This document shows positions 5,237-10,834 of a stretch of DNA of 10,834 nt, piece by piece. The notes under the pieces are model-generated. The model saw only the letters and a program-made list of their open reading frames with translations. It was not told where the DNA came from and made no database searches. The number at the start of each line of letters is the position of its first letter. The first letter of the stretch is position 1. Both the position numbers and the translations under genes were made by a program. This DNA comes from Pseudomonadota bacterium (GTDB lineage: Bacteria; Pseudomonadota; Alphaproteobacteria; Rhizobiales; Hyphomicrobiaceae): NCBI GenBank assembly GCA_023412745.1, contig JAEZBZ010000346.1, forward strand, positions 1-10,834, written 5' to 3'.

Positions 5237-5788
5237 ATGGTGCATCGCTTCAAGCCGGCGCTGCCTTACGTGCTGGGATTGGTCATCGCCGCGGTACTTT
5301 TCGTGCTTACGGGCCAGATCAGCTACACCCCGCGCGGTGATCAATTAGGGCCTGATTTCTGGCCGCGCGTTGCAATCGGATTGATGGGCGCAGTCTGTCT
5401 GTATGAAATCATTCGCGCGTTCGTGACCGGCGGATCCGCAAGTGATGTGCGTGGCATCGCCGAGCGTTTGGACACGTCGGAGGCCGACGCGGAGGATGAG
5501 GCGGCGGCATCGCGCCCCGCGCTGATCATAGCAGGTGTTGTGCTCACGATGGCTTATGCCGTGCTGGTGCCCGTTCTGGGCTTCCTGCTCGCCTCGTATC
5601 TCTATCTCATCTTGTTCATGTATCTCGGCGGCGCGCGCAATCATCTCGCGATCTGGCTTTCGAGCAGCATCGGCATTTTGGTGTTTGCCTTGATTTTCCT
5701 AAAAATCGTCTACGTCTCTCTGCCGCGCGGCCAGCCGCCGTTCGATCAGGTCACGCAGTTCGTCATGGATCTCCTGCTCATCCGCTAA
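5237..5788 (+). CDS. tctB: TTT-family small membrane subunit (TctB)
   Basis: The 183-residue small subunit of the TTT transporter, with four to five membrane helices: about 8-25, 41-63, 95-113 running into 114-131, and 139-160. Family landmarks are the LGPDFWPR motif (38-44, usually GPGFFPR) after the first helix and the C-terminal YVSLPRGQPPF (159-169). A cytoplasmic acidic loop (SEADAEDEAAA, 81-91) separates helices 2 and 3. Translation could begin upstream at GTG 5174, giving 204 residues, but that start lies inside the intercistronic hairpin and adds non-conserved sequence. ATG 5237, just before VHRFKPALPY, is preferred although its ribosome site is weak. TctB is needed with TctA for uptake but its mechanistic role is poorly known. 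The gap to tctA is 24 bp, so the two are cotranscribed. Confidence 0.88.
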   Translation: MVHRFKPALPYVLGLVIAAVLFVLTGQISYTPRGDQLGPDFWPRVAIGLMGAVCLYEIIRAFVTGGSASDVRGIAERLDTSEADAEDEAAASRPALIIAGVVLTMAYAVLVPVLGFLLASYLYLILFMYLGGARNHLAIWLSSSIGILVFALIFLKIVYVSLPRGQPPFDQVTQFVMDLLLIR

Positions 5789-5812
5789 GCCAGGCCCGAG
5801 GAATGTAAGTGC

Positions 5813-7324
5813 ATGCTCGATATTCTCTCCAACCTCGGCGCCGGTTTCATTGCCTGTATGACGCCAGGGCATTTGCTGGTTCTGTTCCTCGGCATCGTCG
5901 TGGGCTTGCTGGTCGGTGTGCTGCCGGGACTGACGCTGGTGATGGGCGTCATTCTGGTGTTGCCGTTCACCTACCAGATGGACCTGACCGCCTCCATCAT
6001 CCTGCTGACCGCGATGTACGTCTCGGGTACTTATGGCGGTGCATTCACGGCGATATTGTTCCGCATTCCGGGCGAGCCTCTGGATGTGCCGATCCTTTGG
6101 GACGGCTATCCGATGGCGCAGAAGGGACATGCTGCCGATGCCCTGGGATGGACGCTGATTGCTGCGCTCGGCGGCGGTTTGATTTCTGCGATCATCATGG
6201 TGCTGCTGACGAAGCCCGTGGCAGATTTTGCCTTAAGGTTCTCGACGCCCGAATATTTCGCGATTGTCCTGTTCGGTTTGGCCAGCGTGATTGCGCTCGG
6301 GCGCGGGTCGCTGCCGAATGCATTGATTTCTCTGTCGCTCGGTGTGCTGATTGGCTGTGTCGGGACGGATGCGATCTATGGCAGTTACCGGTTCACGTTC
6401 GACCTGCCGATCCTCGCTGACGGCATCGAGTTTCTCGTCGTGATGGTTGGCGCCTATGGCGTCGGCGAAATCTTGGCGCGGCTGGAGCACGGCTTCGCCA
6501 GCAAGCCGGTCGAGAAAGTCAGCCAGACCGCGACGCGCTTGCCCTCGTTGCGCGAGTTGTTCGCGCTGCGCTGGATGTTTCTGCGCTCCAGCCTGCTCGG
6601 CAATATCATCGGTCTGGTTCCGGGCGCCGGCGCCACGATCGCCTCGTTCGTTTCTTACGGTGTCGAGGCACAATACGGAAAGCGGCGCAAGGACATGGGC
6701 ACCGGCGTTCCGGAAGGTATCGTCGCGCCGCAAAGCGCGTCGACGGCATCCGTCGGCGGCGCGTTGGTGCCATTGCTGGCGCTGGGCGTGCCCGGCAGTG
6801 GTGCGACTGCGGTGATGCTCGGCGCCTTCATGCTGCATGGTGTGCAGCCCGGCCCGCAGATATTGCTGACCTCGGCGCCGATGGTCTACACGATTTTCGC
6901 GTCGGTTTTCCTTGGCATCGCGTTGATGTGCCTAATCGGGTTCTATTACATCCGCCTGCTGGTCCGGGTGCTGGATTTCCCGGAGACAATGGTCTCGGCG
7001 TTCGTGATGCTATTCTGTTTTATCGGCGCCATGTCGATCCGCAACAATCTCACCGATCTGTGGCTGATGATTGCTTTCGGGATCATCGGCTACCTGCTCG
7101 AGCGATTCCGCTTTCCGATCGCGCCGATGGTACTGGGCGTGATCCTCGGTCCGATTGCCGAGGAGGCGTTCATGAATGCGATGATCAGTTTCAGCAATGA
7201 CTGGACGATTTTCTTCACTAGGCCGATTTCCGGGACGATCATGGCCGGCGTGATCGTGACGCTGTTGCTGCCGTTCGCGGGACGCAGGCCGCGTGCGCCG
7301 GCCGAGGCGGCGTCGTCGAGCTGA
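5813..7324 (+). CDS. tctA: TTT-family large membrane subunit (TctA)
   Basis: The 503-residue channel-forming subunit, normal length for the family, with roughly ten to twelve hydrophobic spans in two related halves. Signature loops appear in order: GLLVGVLPGLT (31-41), GTYGGAFTAILFRIPGEP (72-89), GNIIGLVPGAGATIASFVSY (263-282), then GGALVPLLALGVPGSGATA (315-333), and FPIAPMVLGVILGPIAEE near the C-terminus. The paired PGxT and PGAGA loops mark the inverted halves that carry substrate and probably Na+ or H+. One oddity is APQSASTASV (305-314), where the family normally reads APE(A/S)ANNA; Glu and two Asn are replaced. Start ATG 5813 follows GAGGA (5798-5802), with a spacer of about 10 nt. It is the last gene of the operon; a hairpin follows at 7341. 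Confidence 0.93.
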   Translation: MLDILSNLGAGFIACMTPGHLLVLFLGIVVGLLVGVLPGLTLVMGVILVLPFTYQMDLTASIILLTAMYVSGTYGGAFTAILFRIPGEPLDVPILWDGYPMAQKGHAADALGWTLIAALGGGLISAIIMVLLTKPVADFALRFSTPEYFAIVLFGLASVIALGRGSLPNALISLSLGVLIGCVGTDAIYGSYRFTFDLPILADGIEFLVVMVGAYGVGEILARLEHGFASKPVEKVSQTATRLPSLRELFALRWMFLRSSLLGNIIGLVPGAGATIASFVSYGVEAQYGKRRKDMGTGVPEGIVAPQSASTASVGGALVPLLALGVPGSGATAVMLGAFMLHGVQPGPQILLTSAPMVYTIFASVFLGIALMCLIGFYYIRLLVRVLDFPETMVSAFVMLFCFIGAMSIRNNLTDLWLMIAFGIIGYLLERFRFPIAPMVLGVILGPIAEEAFMNAMISFSNDWTIFFTRPISGTIMAGVIVTLLLPFAGRRPRAPAEAASSS

Positions 7325-7340
7325 TGGCCCGGGGTTTACG

Positions 7341-7357
7341 GGGCTGGCTGCCGGCCC
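7341..7357 (+). terminator. Hairpin downstream of tctA
   Basis: GGGCTGG (7341-7347) and CCGGCCC (7351-7357) pair over 7 bp (one G-U pair) around a 3-nt loop, 16 bp after the tctA stop. There is no T run, so it may be a 3' stabiliser or an atypical terminator. The rest of 7325-7511 holds nothing I recognise. Confidence 0.35.
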
Positions 7358-7489
7358 TGACGTAATAAGCGGCACGCCGAGCTGGCGCGCGGCGGAAGCC
7401 GGCCTTCGCTGCCGATGTCCGCTGAAGCGCCAAGCCTTGCGGATCGGCGGCTATATTCCGTCGAAATTGCAGTTCGGTTGCAGTATCGC

Positions 7490-7524
7490 GTGAAAGAAAA
7501 GTGCGGGCCGTTTACCGCTGGCCC
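7490..7524 (-). terminator. Possible terminator of the Sel1-type gene
   Basis: On the minus strand GGGCC (7520-7524) pairs with GGCCC (7505-7509) around a 10-nt loop that contains the TAA stop. A pyrimidine-rich tail, GCACTTTTCTTTC, follows. The overlap of the stem with the last codons is unusual, and the stem is only 5 bp. Confidence 0.35.
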
Positions 7525-8390
7525 AAGCGCTGCAGCCGCGCATCAGCTTCGCCGGCGCCAAGCTCTCTGGCGCGTTGATACCACTTGCGGGCTGTCGCGG
7601 GATCGGGTTGCACACCGCCGAGGACCGTCATGCGCGCGAGTTCGTTCGGGTCGTAAGTCGAGGCCAGAGCCAAGGCTGCCGGGGCCCATCCCAAATCCGC
7701 TGCGCGCTGGAAAAACAGCCGGGCGGTCGTCAGGTTCCCGGCGCTCAGGCTTTCGTTGCCCCGTTCCATGTGCTTGACGGCGCGGTCGCGGTCGGCGTCG
7801 CTGATCTGCGGGAGCAGGGGAGCCGGAGCCTGCGGGCGGATGTCCAGTTGCGGGCGTGCTTGCGGCGCGACGCCAGAACCGAGTGCAGCGGTGTTGGGCC
7901 CAGGCGCCAATTGTCCCTTGGCGGCCGGTGCCATCATGGCCGCGGCGGGGGCAATCAGCAGAGTGGATTTCGTTTCGCTGAGGATGGCGCCATCGATGGC
8001 GACGAGGGCAATCGTGATCTCGCTTTTGCCGGTCGCGCCCATGGGCGTGGAAATCTTCAGGCGGGCCAACGCGGCCAGTGGCACGGCCCAGGCACCGGCG
8101 GCAATGGCGTGTCCCTCAGACAGCGTGGCCGAGGGCGGTAACCCGCGAATGCGCAGGAAGGTTTGCGCGGGAACGGCGCTCATGGGGCCGATTTGGATAG
8201 GAAACGGCGTCTCGACCGCGGGCTCGGCAAGCACCACCGATGCGACGTTGATATTCGGCTTGGCCGCCGGCGCTTGTGCGCTGGCAAACGGAAGTGAGTG
8301 CGGCAGGGCGATAGACCCTGCCAAAGTCAGAGCGATCACGAGCGGCTTGACCCCCCGGCCGTATCGCCCTCGGCTATCGCTGCGTATCAT
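7512..8390 (-). CDS. Secreted Sel1/TPR-repeat protein
   Basis: A 292-residue protein in three parts. Residues 1-38 are a signal peptide (core VKPLVIALTLAGSIA, cut after ASA). Residues 60-147 form a beta-rich domain reading FLRIRGLPPSATLSEGHAI and GAWAVPLAALARLKI, which I know from secreted Rhizobiales proteins but not by function. A Pro/Ala-rich linker (150-195) leads to a helical C-terminus (about 196-292) with Sel1-type repeats: GNESLSAGNLTTARLFFQRA, ADLGWAPAALALASTYDP, then ATARKWYQRARELGAGEA. Sel1 repeats are protein-binding scaffolds. ATG 8390 is preceded by a G-rich ribosome site (AGGGGGGA, about 5 nt away). It lies 75 bp downstream of the TAXI receptor gene in the same direction, so the two probably share a transcript and act together in the periplasm. 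No enzyme activity is suggested. Confidence 0.78.
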   Translation of the reverse strand: MIRSDSRGRYGRGVKPLVIALTLAGSIALPHSLPFASAQAPAAKPNINVASVVLAEPAVETPFPIQIGPMSAVPAQTFLRIRGLPPSATLSEGHAIAAGAWAVPLAALARLKISTPMGATGKSEITIALVAIDGAILSETKSTLLIAPAAAMMAPAAKGQLAPGPNTAALGSGVAPQARPQLDIRPQAPAPLLPQISDADRDRAVKHMERGNESLSAGNLTTARLFFQRAADLGWAPAALALASTYDPNELARMTVLGGVQPDPATARKWYQRARELGAGEADARLQRLGQR

Positions 8391-8465
8391 GTATCCCCCC
8401 TTTGCAGAGGTGGCCCAGCTGGTTGTTGGCCGGCGGGACCTGCCTCGGCTCGCCCTAGAACCTCG

Positions 8466-9674
8466 TTATTGCTTTGGCCGTTGCTTGCTCCATTCCAGGA
8501 ACTGCTGGAACAGACGTTCTTGTTCCGCCCGGTTGCCCGGCGCGGCGCGTGCCGCCTGGGCTCTCGCCAGATTCGGATCGATCGCCTGGGCCGGAGCCTG
8601 ACCCGTAGCAGCAGTTGCCCCCTTGTTGGCCTCCGCGGCCTTCTTCAGCATTTCGTCTGCAACCCAATAGCGGTTCCAGCCAGGTACGTTTGCGGCGAGA
8701 TTGATTTCCTTCCACTTCGGGTGATACGGCGGTCTTCTCAGCGTATCGAAGCGATCGAAGTAATATTGAATGAAACGCTCAACGCGGCGGAAGCGATCGT
8801 TTTCCCGGTTCCAGTTATAGACTGCCAGCACGACGGGAATACCGAGCGTTTCGACTTTCTCACCCGGGCGGAACAGGTTGGGGTAGTCCTCGTGGCCCAG
8901 CGTCGTGGGGACGTAGTAGTCCGAAAAGGCATCCGTGAACTCGACGGGAAGGAAGTGTCCAACGTCGGACTTCAAATTGGTAAAGAGATTGTTGGGCTTG
9001 CCGACCGTGTGCAGGATCGCGGCGATTTCGCCGTTCTTCATCTGCTCCAGGGCGACGGAATTGTTGATGTAGACGGGCTCGACGTTGATGCCGAGGCGCT
9101 CGAACAGGATCGGCCCGGTGACCGTCGGGCCGGCGCCTTTGGTGTGGAAGCCGACCTTCTTGCCCTCAAGATCCTTGATCGTTTTGATGTCATGGCGCGC
9201 GAATACGTGCAGCTCGCCTATATACATCTGCGAGATGTAGTTCACGCGTCGCTCGATATTGCTGGCGCGGCGATTGCGCTTGAAGTCCTCGAACACGTCA
9301 GCGTGCGTGATCGCGATGTCGATGCCTCTCAGGTAGAGCAGGTCGTTGACGTTTTCGACCGCGCCGTAGGTCACGACCGGGAGTACGCGCATTTCGTCGC
9401 CGTCATTCAGGGCTTTGGCCAGTTCGGCTGCAAACCGGATGAATGTGCCCTCAAGCAGACCAGCTGCGATGCCGATCGTCCAGTTATTAACCCGTTGTAC
9501 TGCGCCCGCTTCGCCGGCAGCCGCAGCCGAAGAAGCTGCAATCCCAGCCTTGGGGCGAACGCGCTCTTGCGCCTGGGCCAGTTCAATCAGCTGAGGGGAT
9601 TGAGCGAGAGTCGGACCTGCCAAAGCAGTCACAAGCATCATCGCTCCCGCAAACCAAGCTCGCAGTGCAGGCAC
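8466..9674 (-). CDS. TAXI-family TRAP transporter solute receptor
   Basis: A 402-residue periplasmic receptor when read from GTG 9674. The signal peptide MPALRAWFAGAMMLVTALAG-PTLA is cut before QSPQ. The receptor fold starts near WTIGIAAGLLEGTFIRFAAE and shows family features: NDLLYLRGIDIAITHADV, KDLEGKKVGFHTKGAGP and VYNWNRENDRFRRVERFIQY. TAXI proteins usually hand substrate to a fused DctQM membrane subunit, but none is in this window. A Gln/Ala-rich extension of about 60 residues follows PGWNRYWVADEMLKKAAEA. The frame is open up to ATG 9800 and has ATG 9719, but GTG 9674 has GGGGAG (9683-9688) at 8 nt and starts a clean signal peptide. A perfect TATAAT at 9742-9747 would place transcription start near 9735, excluding the 9800 start. 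The Sel1-type gene follows. Substrate unknown. Confidence 0.85.
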   Translation of the reverse strand: MPALRAWFAGAMMLVTALAGPTLAQSPQLIELAQAQERVRPKAGIAASSAAAAGEAGAVQRVNNWTIGIAAGLLEGTFIRFAAELAKALNDGDEMRVLPVVTYGAVENVNDLLYLRGIDIAITHADVFEDFKRNRRASNIERRVNYISQMYIGELHVFARHDIKTIKDLEGKKVGFHTKGAGPTVTGPILFERLGINVEPVYINNSVALEQMKNGEIAAILHTVGKPNNLFTNLKSDVGHFLPVEFTDAFSDYYVPTTLGHEDYPNLFRPGEKVETLGIPVVLAVYNWNRENDRFRRVERFIQYYFDRFDTLRRPPYHPKWKEINLAANVPGWNRYWVADEMLKKAAEANKGATAATGQAPAQAIDPNLARAQAARAAPGNRAEQERLFQQFLEWSKQRPKQ

Positions 9675-9741
9675 GGATCGGACTCCCCAAGATCGATTTT
9701 GATATGTCGCTGACGCCATAGAGGCGACGGAATTAGGCCAT

Positions 9742-9747
9742 ATTATA
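9742..9747 (-). promoter_or_regulatory. -10 element (TATAAT) of the TAXI gene promoter
   Basis: On the minus strand GCTATAATATGG holds a perfect TATAAT. The hexamer 17 bp upstream, TGCGAG (9765-9770), does not resemble a -35, so an activator or extended -10 may be needed. Transcription would start near 9735, leaving a leader of about 60 nt to GTG 9674 or 16 nt to ATG 9719. Confidence 0.4.
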
Positions 9748-9870
9748 GCAATCTGCGAGAAGGGCTCGCATTTTGACGGCCTATTCGCCAAACGCACCAT
9801 GTTCAGCGGGGCAACCCAGAGGATTTCGGCGCGCGGGAGTGGTCAGGCAGGCCAGATTGCGGGAGGAAGC

Positions 9871-10203
9871 TCAGGCTTCGTCCATGAACTGGCGCACCTT
9901 CCTTTTCTCCCATCTCGCGATCGGCCCGGGAGACCTGTCGGGTTTGGTGCTGCTGGCGTAGACGCCAAGGCCATGGGCCACAACTCCGATTCCCCAGCCA
10001 AGAAATACCCATTGTGCCCACCAGTCTCCGCTGGTGGATGCATTAATGGCGATCAGAGCGGCAACGACGCCGACGAAAATGGTCAAGTGAATATAGAAGC
10101 CCTTTAGTGCTTCCACGCGCTCTCTCGCGCGCTGGTATTTTTCCCGATCTATTGTTCCGGTTTCCTGCTCAGCCAGCGTGCTGGGGCCTTGATCGCTCAT
10201 CAT
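9871..10203 (-). CDS. Small 2TM-domain membrane protein
   Basis: A 110-residue protein matching the 2TM domain pattern: a charged N-terminal helix (REKYQRARERVEALKGFYIH, 20-39), TM1 (36-54, FYIHLTIFVGVVAALIAIN), a short loop with WWAQW, TM2 (62-82, to GIGVVAHGLGVY), then an amphipathic basic tail (ARWEKRKVRQFMDEA). In this family the RxRVExLKGFYxHL lead-in and the terminal helix are the most conserved parts. The domain occurs alone or fused to histidine kinases, and its function is unknown. The frame extends to an ATG at 10257, but ATG 10203 is preferred: AGGA lies 8 nt upstream and the family's charged start follows. ATG 10200 directly after it is also possible. A promoter-like pair lies 70-98 bp upstream, so it may be transcribed on its own. 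Confidence 0.8.
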   Translation of the reverse strand: MMSDQGPSTLAEQETGTIDREKYQRARERVEALKGFYIHLTIFVGVVAALIAINASTSGDWWAQWVFLGWGIGVVAHGLGVYASSTKPDRSPGPIARWEKRKVRQFMDEA

Positions 10204-10247
10204 GATGTCGGTCCTGAATGCGTGTGCCAACCGTCTATCAGTACAAT

Positions 10248-10273
10248 TGGGAGCCATGTGGGCCTAGCTCCCA
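10248..10273. repeat. 7-bp inverted repeat upstream of the 2TM gene
   Basis: TGGGAGC (10248-10254) and GCTCCCA (10267-10273) are exact inverted copies around a 12-nt loop. They sit directly downstream of the candidate -10 (10273-10278), covering the expected transcription start. The repeat may be an operator or a 5' leader hairpin. No T run follows on either side, so a terminator is less likely. Confidence 0.4.
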
Positions 10274-10301
10274 TCCTACCTGATAATAAAATGTACGTCA
10301 G
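10273..10301 (-). promoter_or_regulatory. Candidate promoter for the 2TM gene
   Basis: On the minus strand CTGACG (10296-10301) and TAGGAT (10273-10278) are separated by 17 bp and match the sigma70 hexamers at 4 of 6 positions each. The spacing is ideal but the match is moderate. The inverted repeat at 10248-10273 follows at once. Confidence 0.3.
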
Positions 10302-10317
10302 CGATTAAAGCTCCGTA

Positions 10318-10834
10318 TCAGTCATAAGCGATGCAGCTGCGATAGCGGCGCCACCAATATCCTGATCCGGTCTGCATTGCTCTGCGCCGAAGCCAGTCGC
10401 AGTTGTAATAGTAGTAATAGTCGGGGCCGTACCAGCCGCCATCGCCGCCGAAGAAGAATACGCGGCGCCTGCGGAAGTCCCGATCAACGTGGCGGCGGTC
10501 GCCTCGACGAAAATTGCGCTCACCGACATTCCGGCCGCTGCGTGGTGGCGAAAATTGATAGCGTCCTTGATAGCCGCTGCCGGCTGATCCGGGGGCTGGA
10601 GCTCTGTCGAATGTCCTGCCAGCCATGCCGCGACGCCCCATTTCCCCGCCTCCCATGCTTCCGCCGCGATAACTGCCGCCGCTGAAGCTGCCACCGCCGG
10701 CGCTGCCCCCGCCGAACCCTCCACCACCCATTCCGCGTCCGCCGCTGCTCATGCCGCCCCCTCCGAAGCTTCCTCCTCCACCCCCAAAACCACCCCCGCC
10801 GCCACGCCCACCTCCACCGCCCCCACCCCCGCCG
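10318..10834 (-). CDS. Glycine-rich protein with conserved Rhizobiales-type C-terminus (N-terminus cut by window edge)
   Basis: An open frame of about 171 codons enters from the right edge and stops at TGA 10318. The first 75 or so visible residues are mostly Gly with Ser, Phe, Arg and Met (runs such as GGGGGFGGGGGSFGGGGMSS). Next come an Arg-rich stretch (RRGDRRHVDRDFRRRRVFFF), a tyrosine run (GPDYYYYYNCDW), and the end CDWLRRRAMQTGSGYWWRRYRSC. The C-WLRRRA...YWWRRY..C pattern is one I recall at the C-terminus of many secreted or surface proteins of Rhizobiales, with the two Cys probably disulfide-bonded. No function is assigned to it. The frame has an internal ATG at 10752, but the glycine-rich reading continues in frame to the window edge, so the true start, and any signal peptide, lies beyond. 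No enzyme motif is seen. Confidence 0.65.
   Translation of the reverse strand, partial: GGGGGGGGGRGGGGGFGGGGGSFGGGGMSSGGRGMGGGGFGGGSAGGGSFSGGSYRGGSMGGGEMGRRGMAGRTFDRAPAPGSAGSGYQGRYQFSPPRSGRNVGERNFRRGDRRHVDRDFRRRRVFFFGGDGGWYGPDYYYYYNCDWLRRRAMQTGSGYWWRRYRSCIAYD
10620..10834. repeat. Low-complexity GGN codon tract
   Basis: A G-rich (minus strand) low-complexity stretch, made almost only of GGN codons at the right edge, encodes the glycine-rich part of the protein above. Such tracts vary in length between strains through slippage, and are prone to assembly error. Confidence 0.6.

Noticed and set aside
6233..6838. 201-codon leftward open frame inside tctA
   Set aside because: Antisense shadow, rich in His/Gln/Arg with no hydrophobic or domain pattern.
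8298..9713. 471-codon rightward open frame opposite the TAXI gene
   Set aside because: Long only because GC-rich third positions on the real strand avoid stops on the other; composition is not protein-like, while the opposite frame is a clear receptor.
1..10834. CRISPR array, tRNA/rRNA, insertion sequence, toxin-antitoxin or defence island
   Set aside because: No regularly spaced repeats, cloverleaf-like sequence, transposase or recombinase motifs, or recognisable defence proteins were found on either strand.

Overview
The window looks like chromosome of a GC-rich alphaproteobacterium, most likely Hyphomicrobiales (Bradyrhizobium/Rhodopseudomonas-like). This is inferred from the tripartite tricarboxylate transporter (TTT) operon, the TAXI receptor next to a secreted Sel1-type protein, the 2TM-domain protein, the glycine-rich Rhizobiales-type protein and codon use. 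There is no rRNA, tRNA, CRISPR array, transposase or phage gene. It reads as ordinary envelope and transport chromosome, and I do not see a clear new multi-gene system. The best new material is in the intergenic DNA.

Layout. 1-839 (-): N-terminal membrane half of a probable class III adenylate/guanylate cyclase, cut by the window edge. 1060-2784 (-): five-TM sulfatase/LTA-synthase-like enzyme. Three TGTC-type half-sites at 11-bp period, resembling a Pho box, lie just upstream of it. 3092-3534 (-): two tiny genes (25 and 54 codons), both with good ribosome binding sites, ending at a symmetrical terminator. 3535-4177: long AT-rich regulatory stretch ending in a perfect 17-bp PdhR/LldR-type GntR operator. 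4178-7324 (+): TTT operon in the order tctC (periplasmic receptor), tctB (small membrane subunit), tctA (large membrane subunit), with a strong hairpin in the tctC-tctB gap. 7512-9674 (-): TAXI-family periplasmic receptor followed by a secreted Sel1-repeat protein, with no TRAP membrane subunit in view. 9871-10203 (-): small 2TM protein. 10318-10834 (-): glycine-rich secreted-type protein, cut by the right edge.

Functionally the window is dominated by carboxylate-type uptake: one complete TTT system and one unpaired TAXI receptor. Around it lie envelope or signalling membrane proteins. The GntR-type operator overlaps a plausible -10 element ahead of tctC, which suggests substrate-responsive repression by a regulator encoded elsewhere. 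All assignments come from reading the sequence and remembered family features; no database search was possible.
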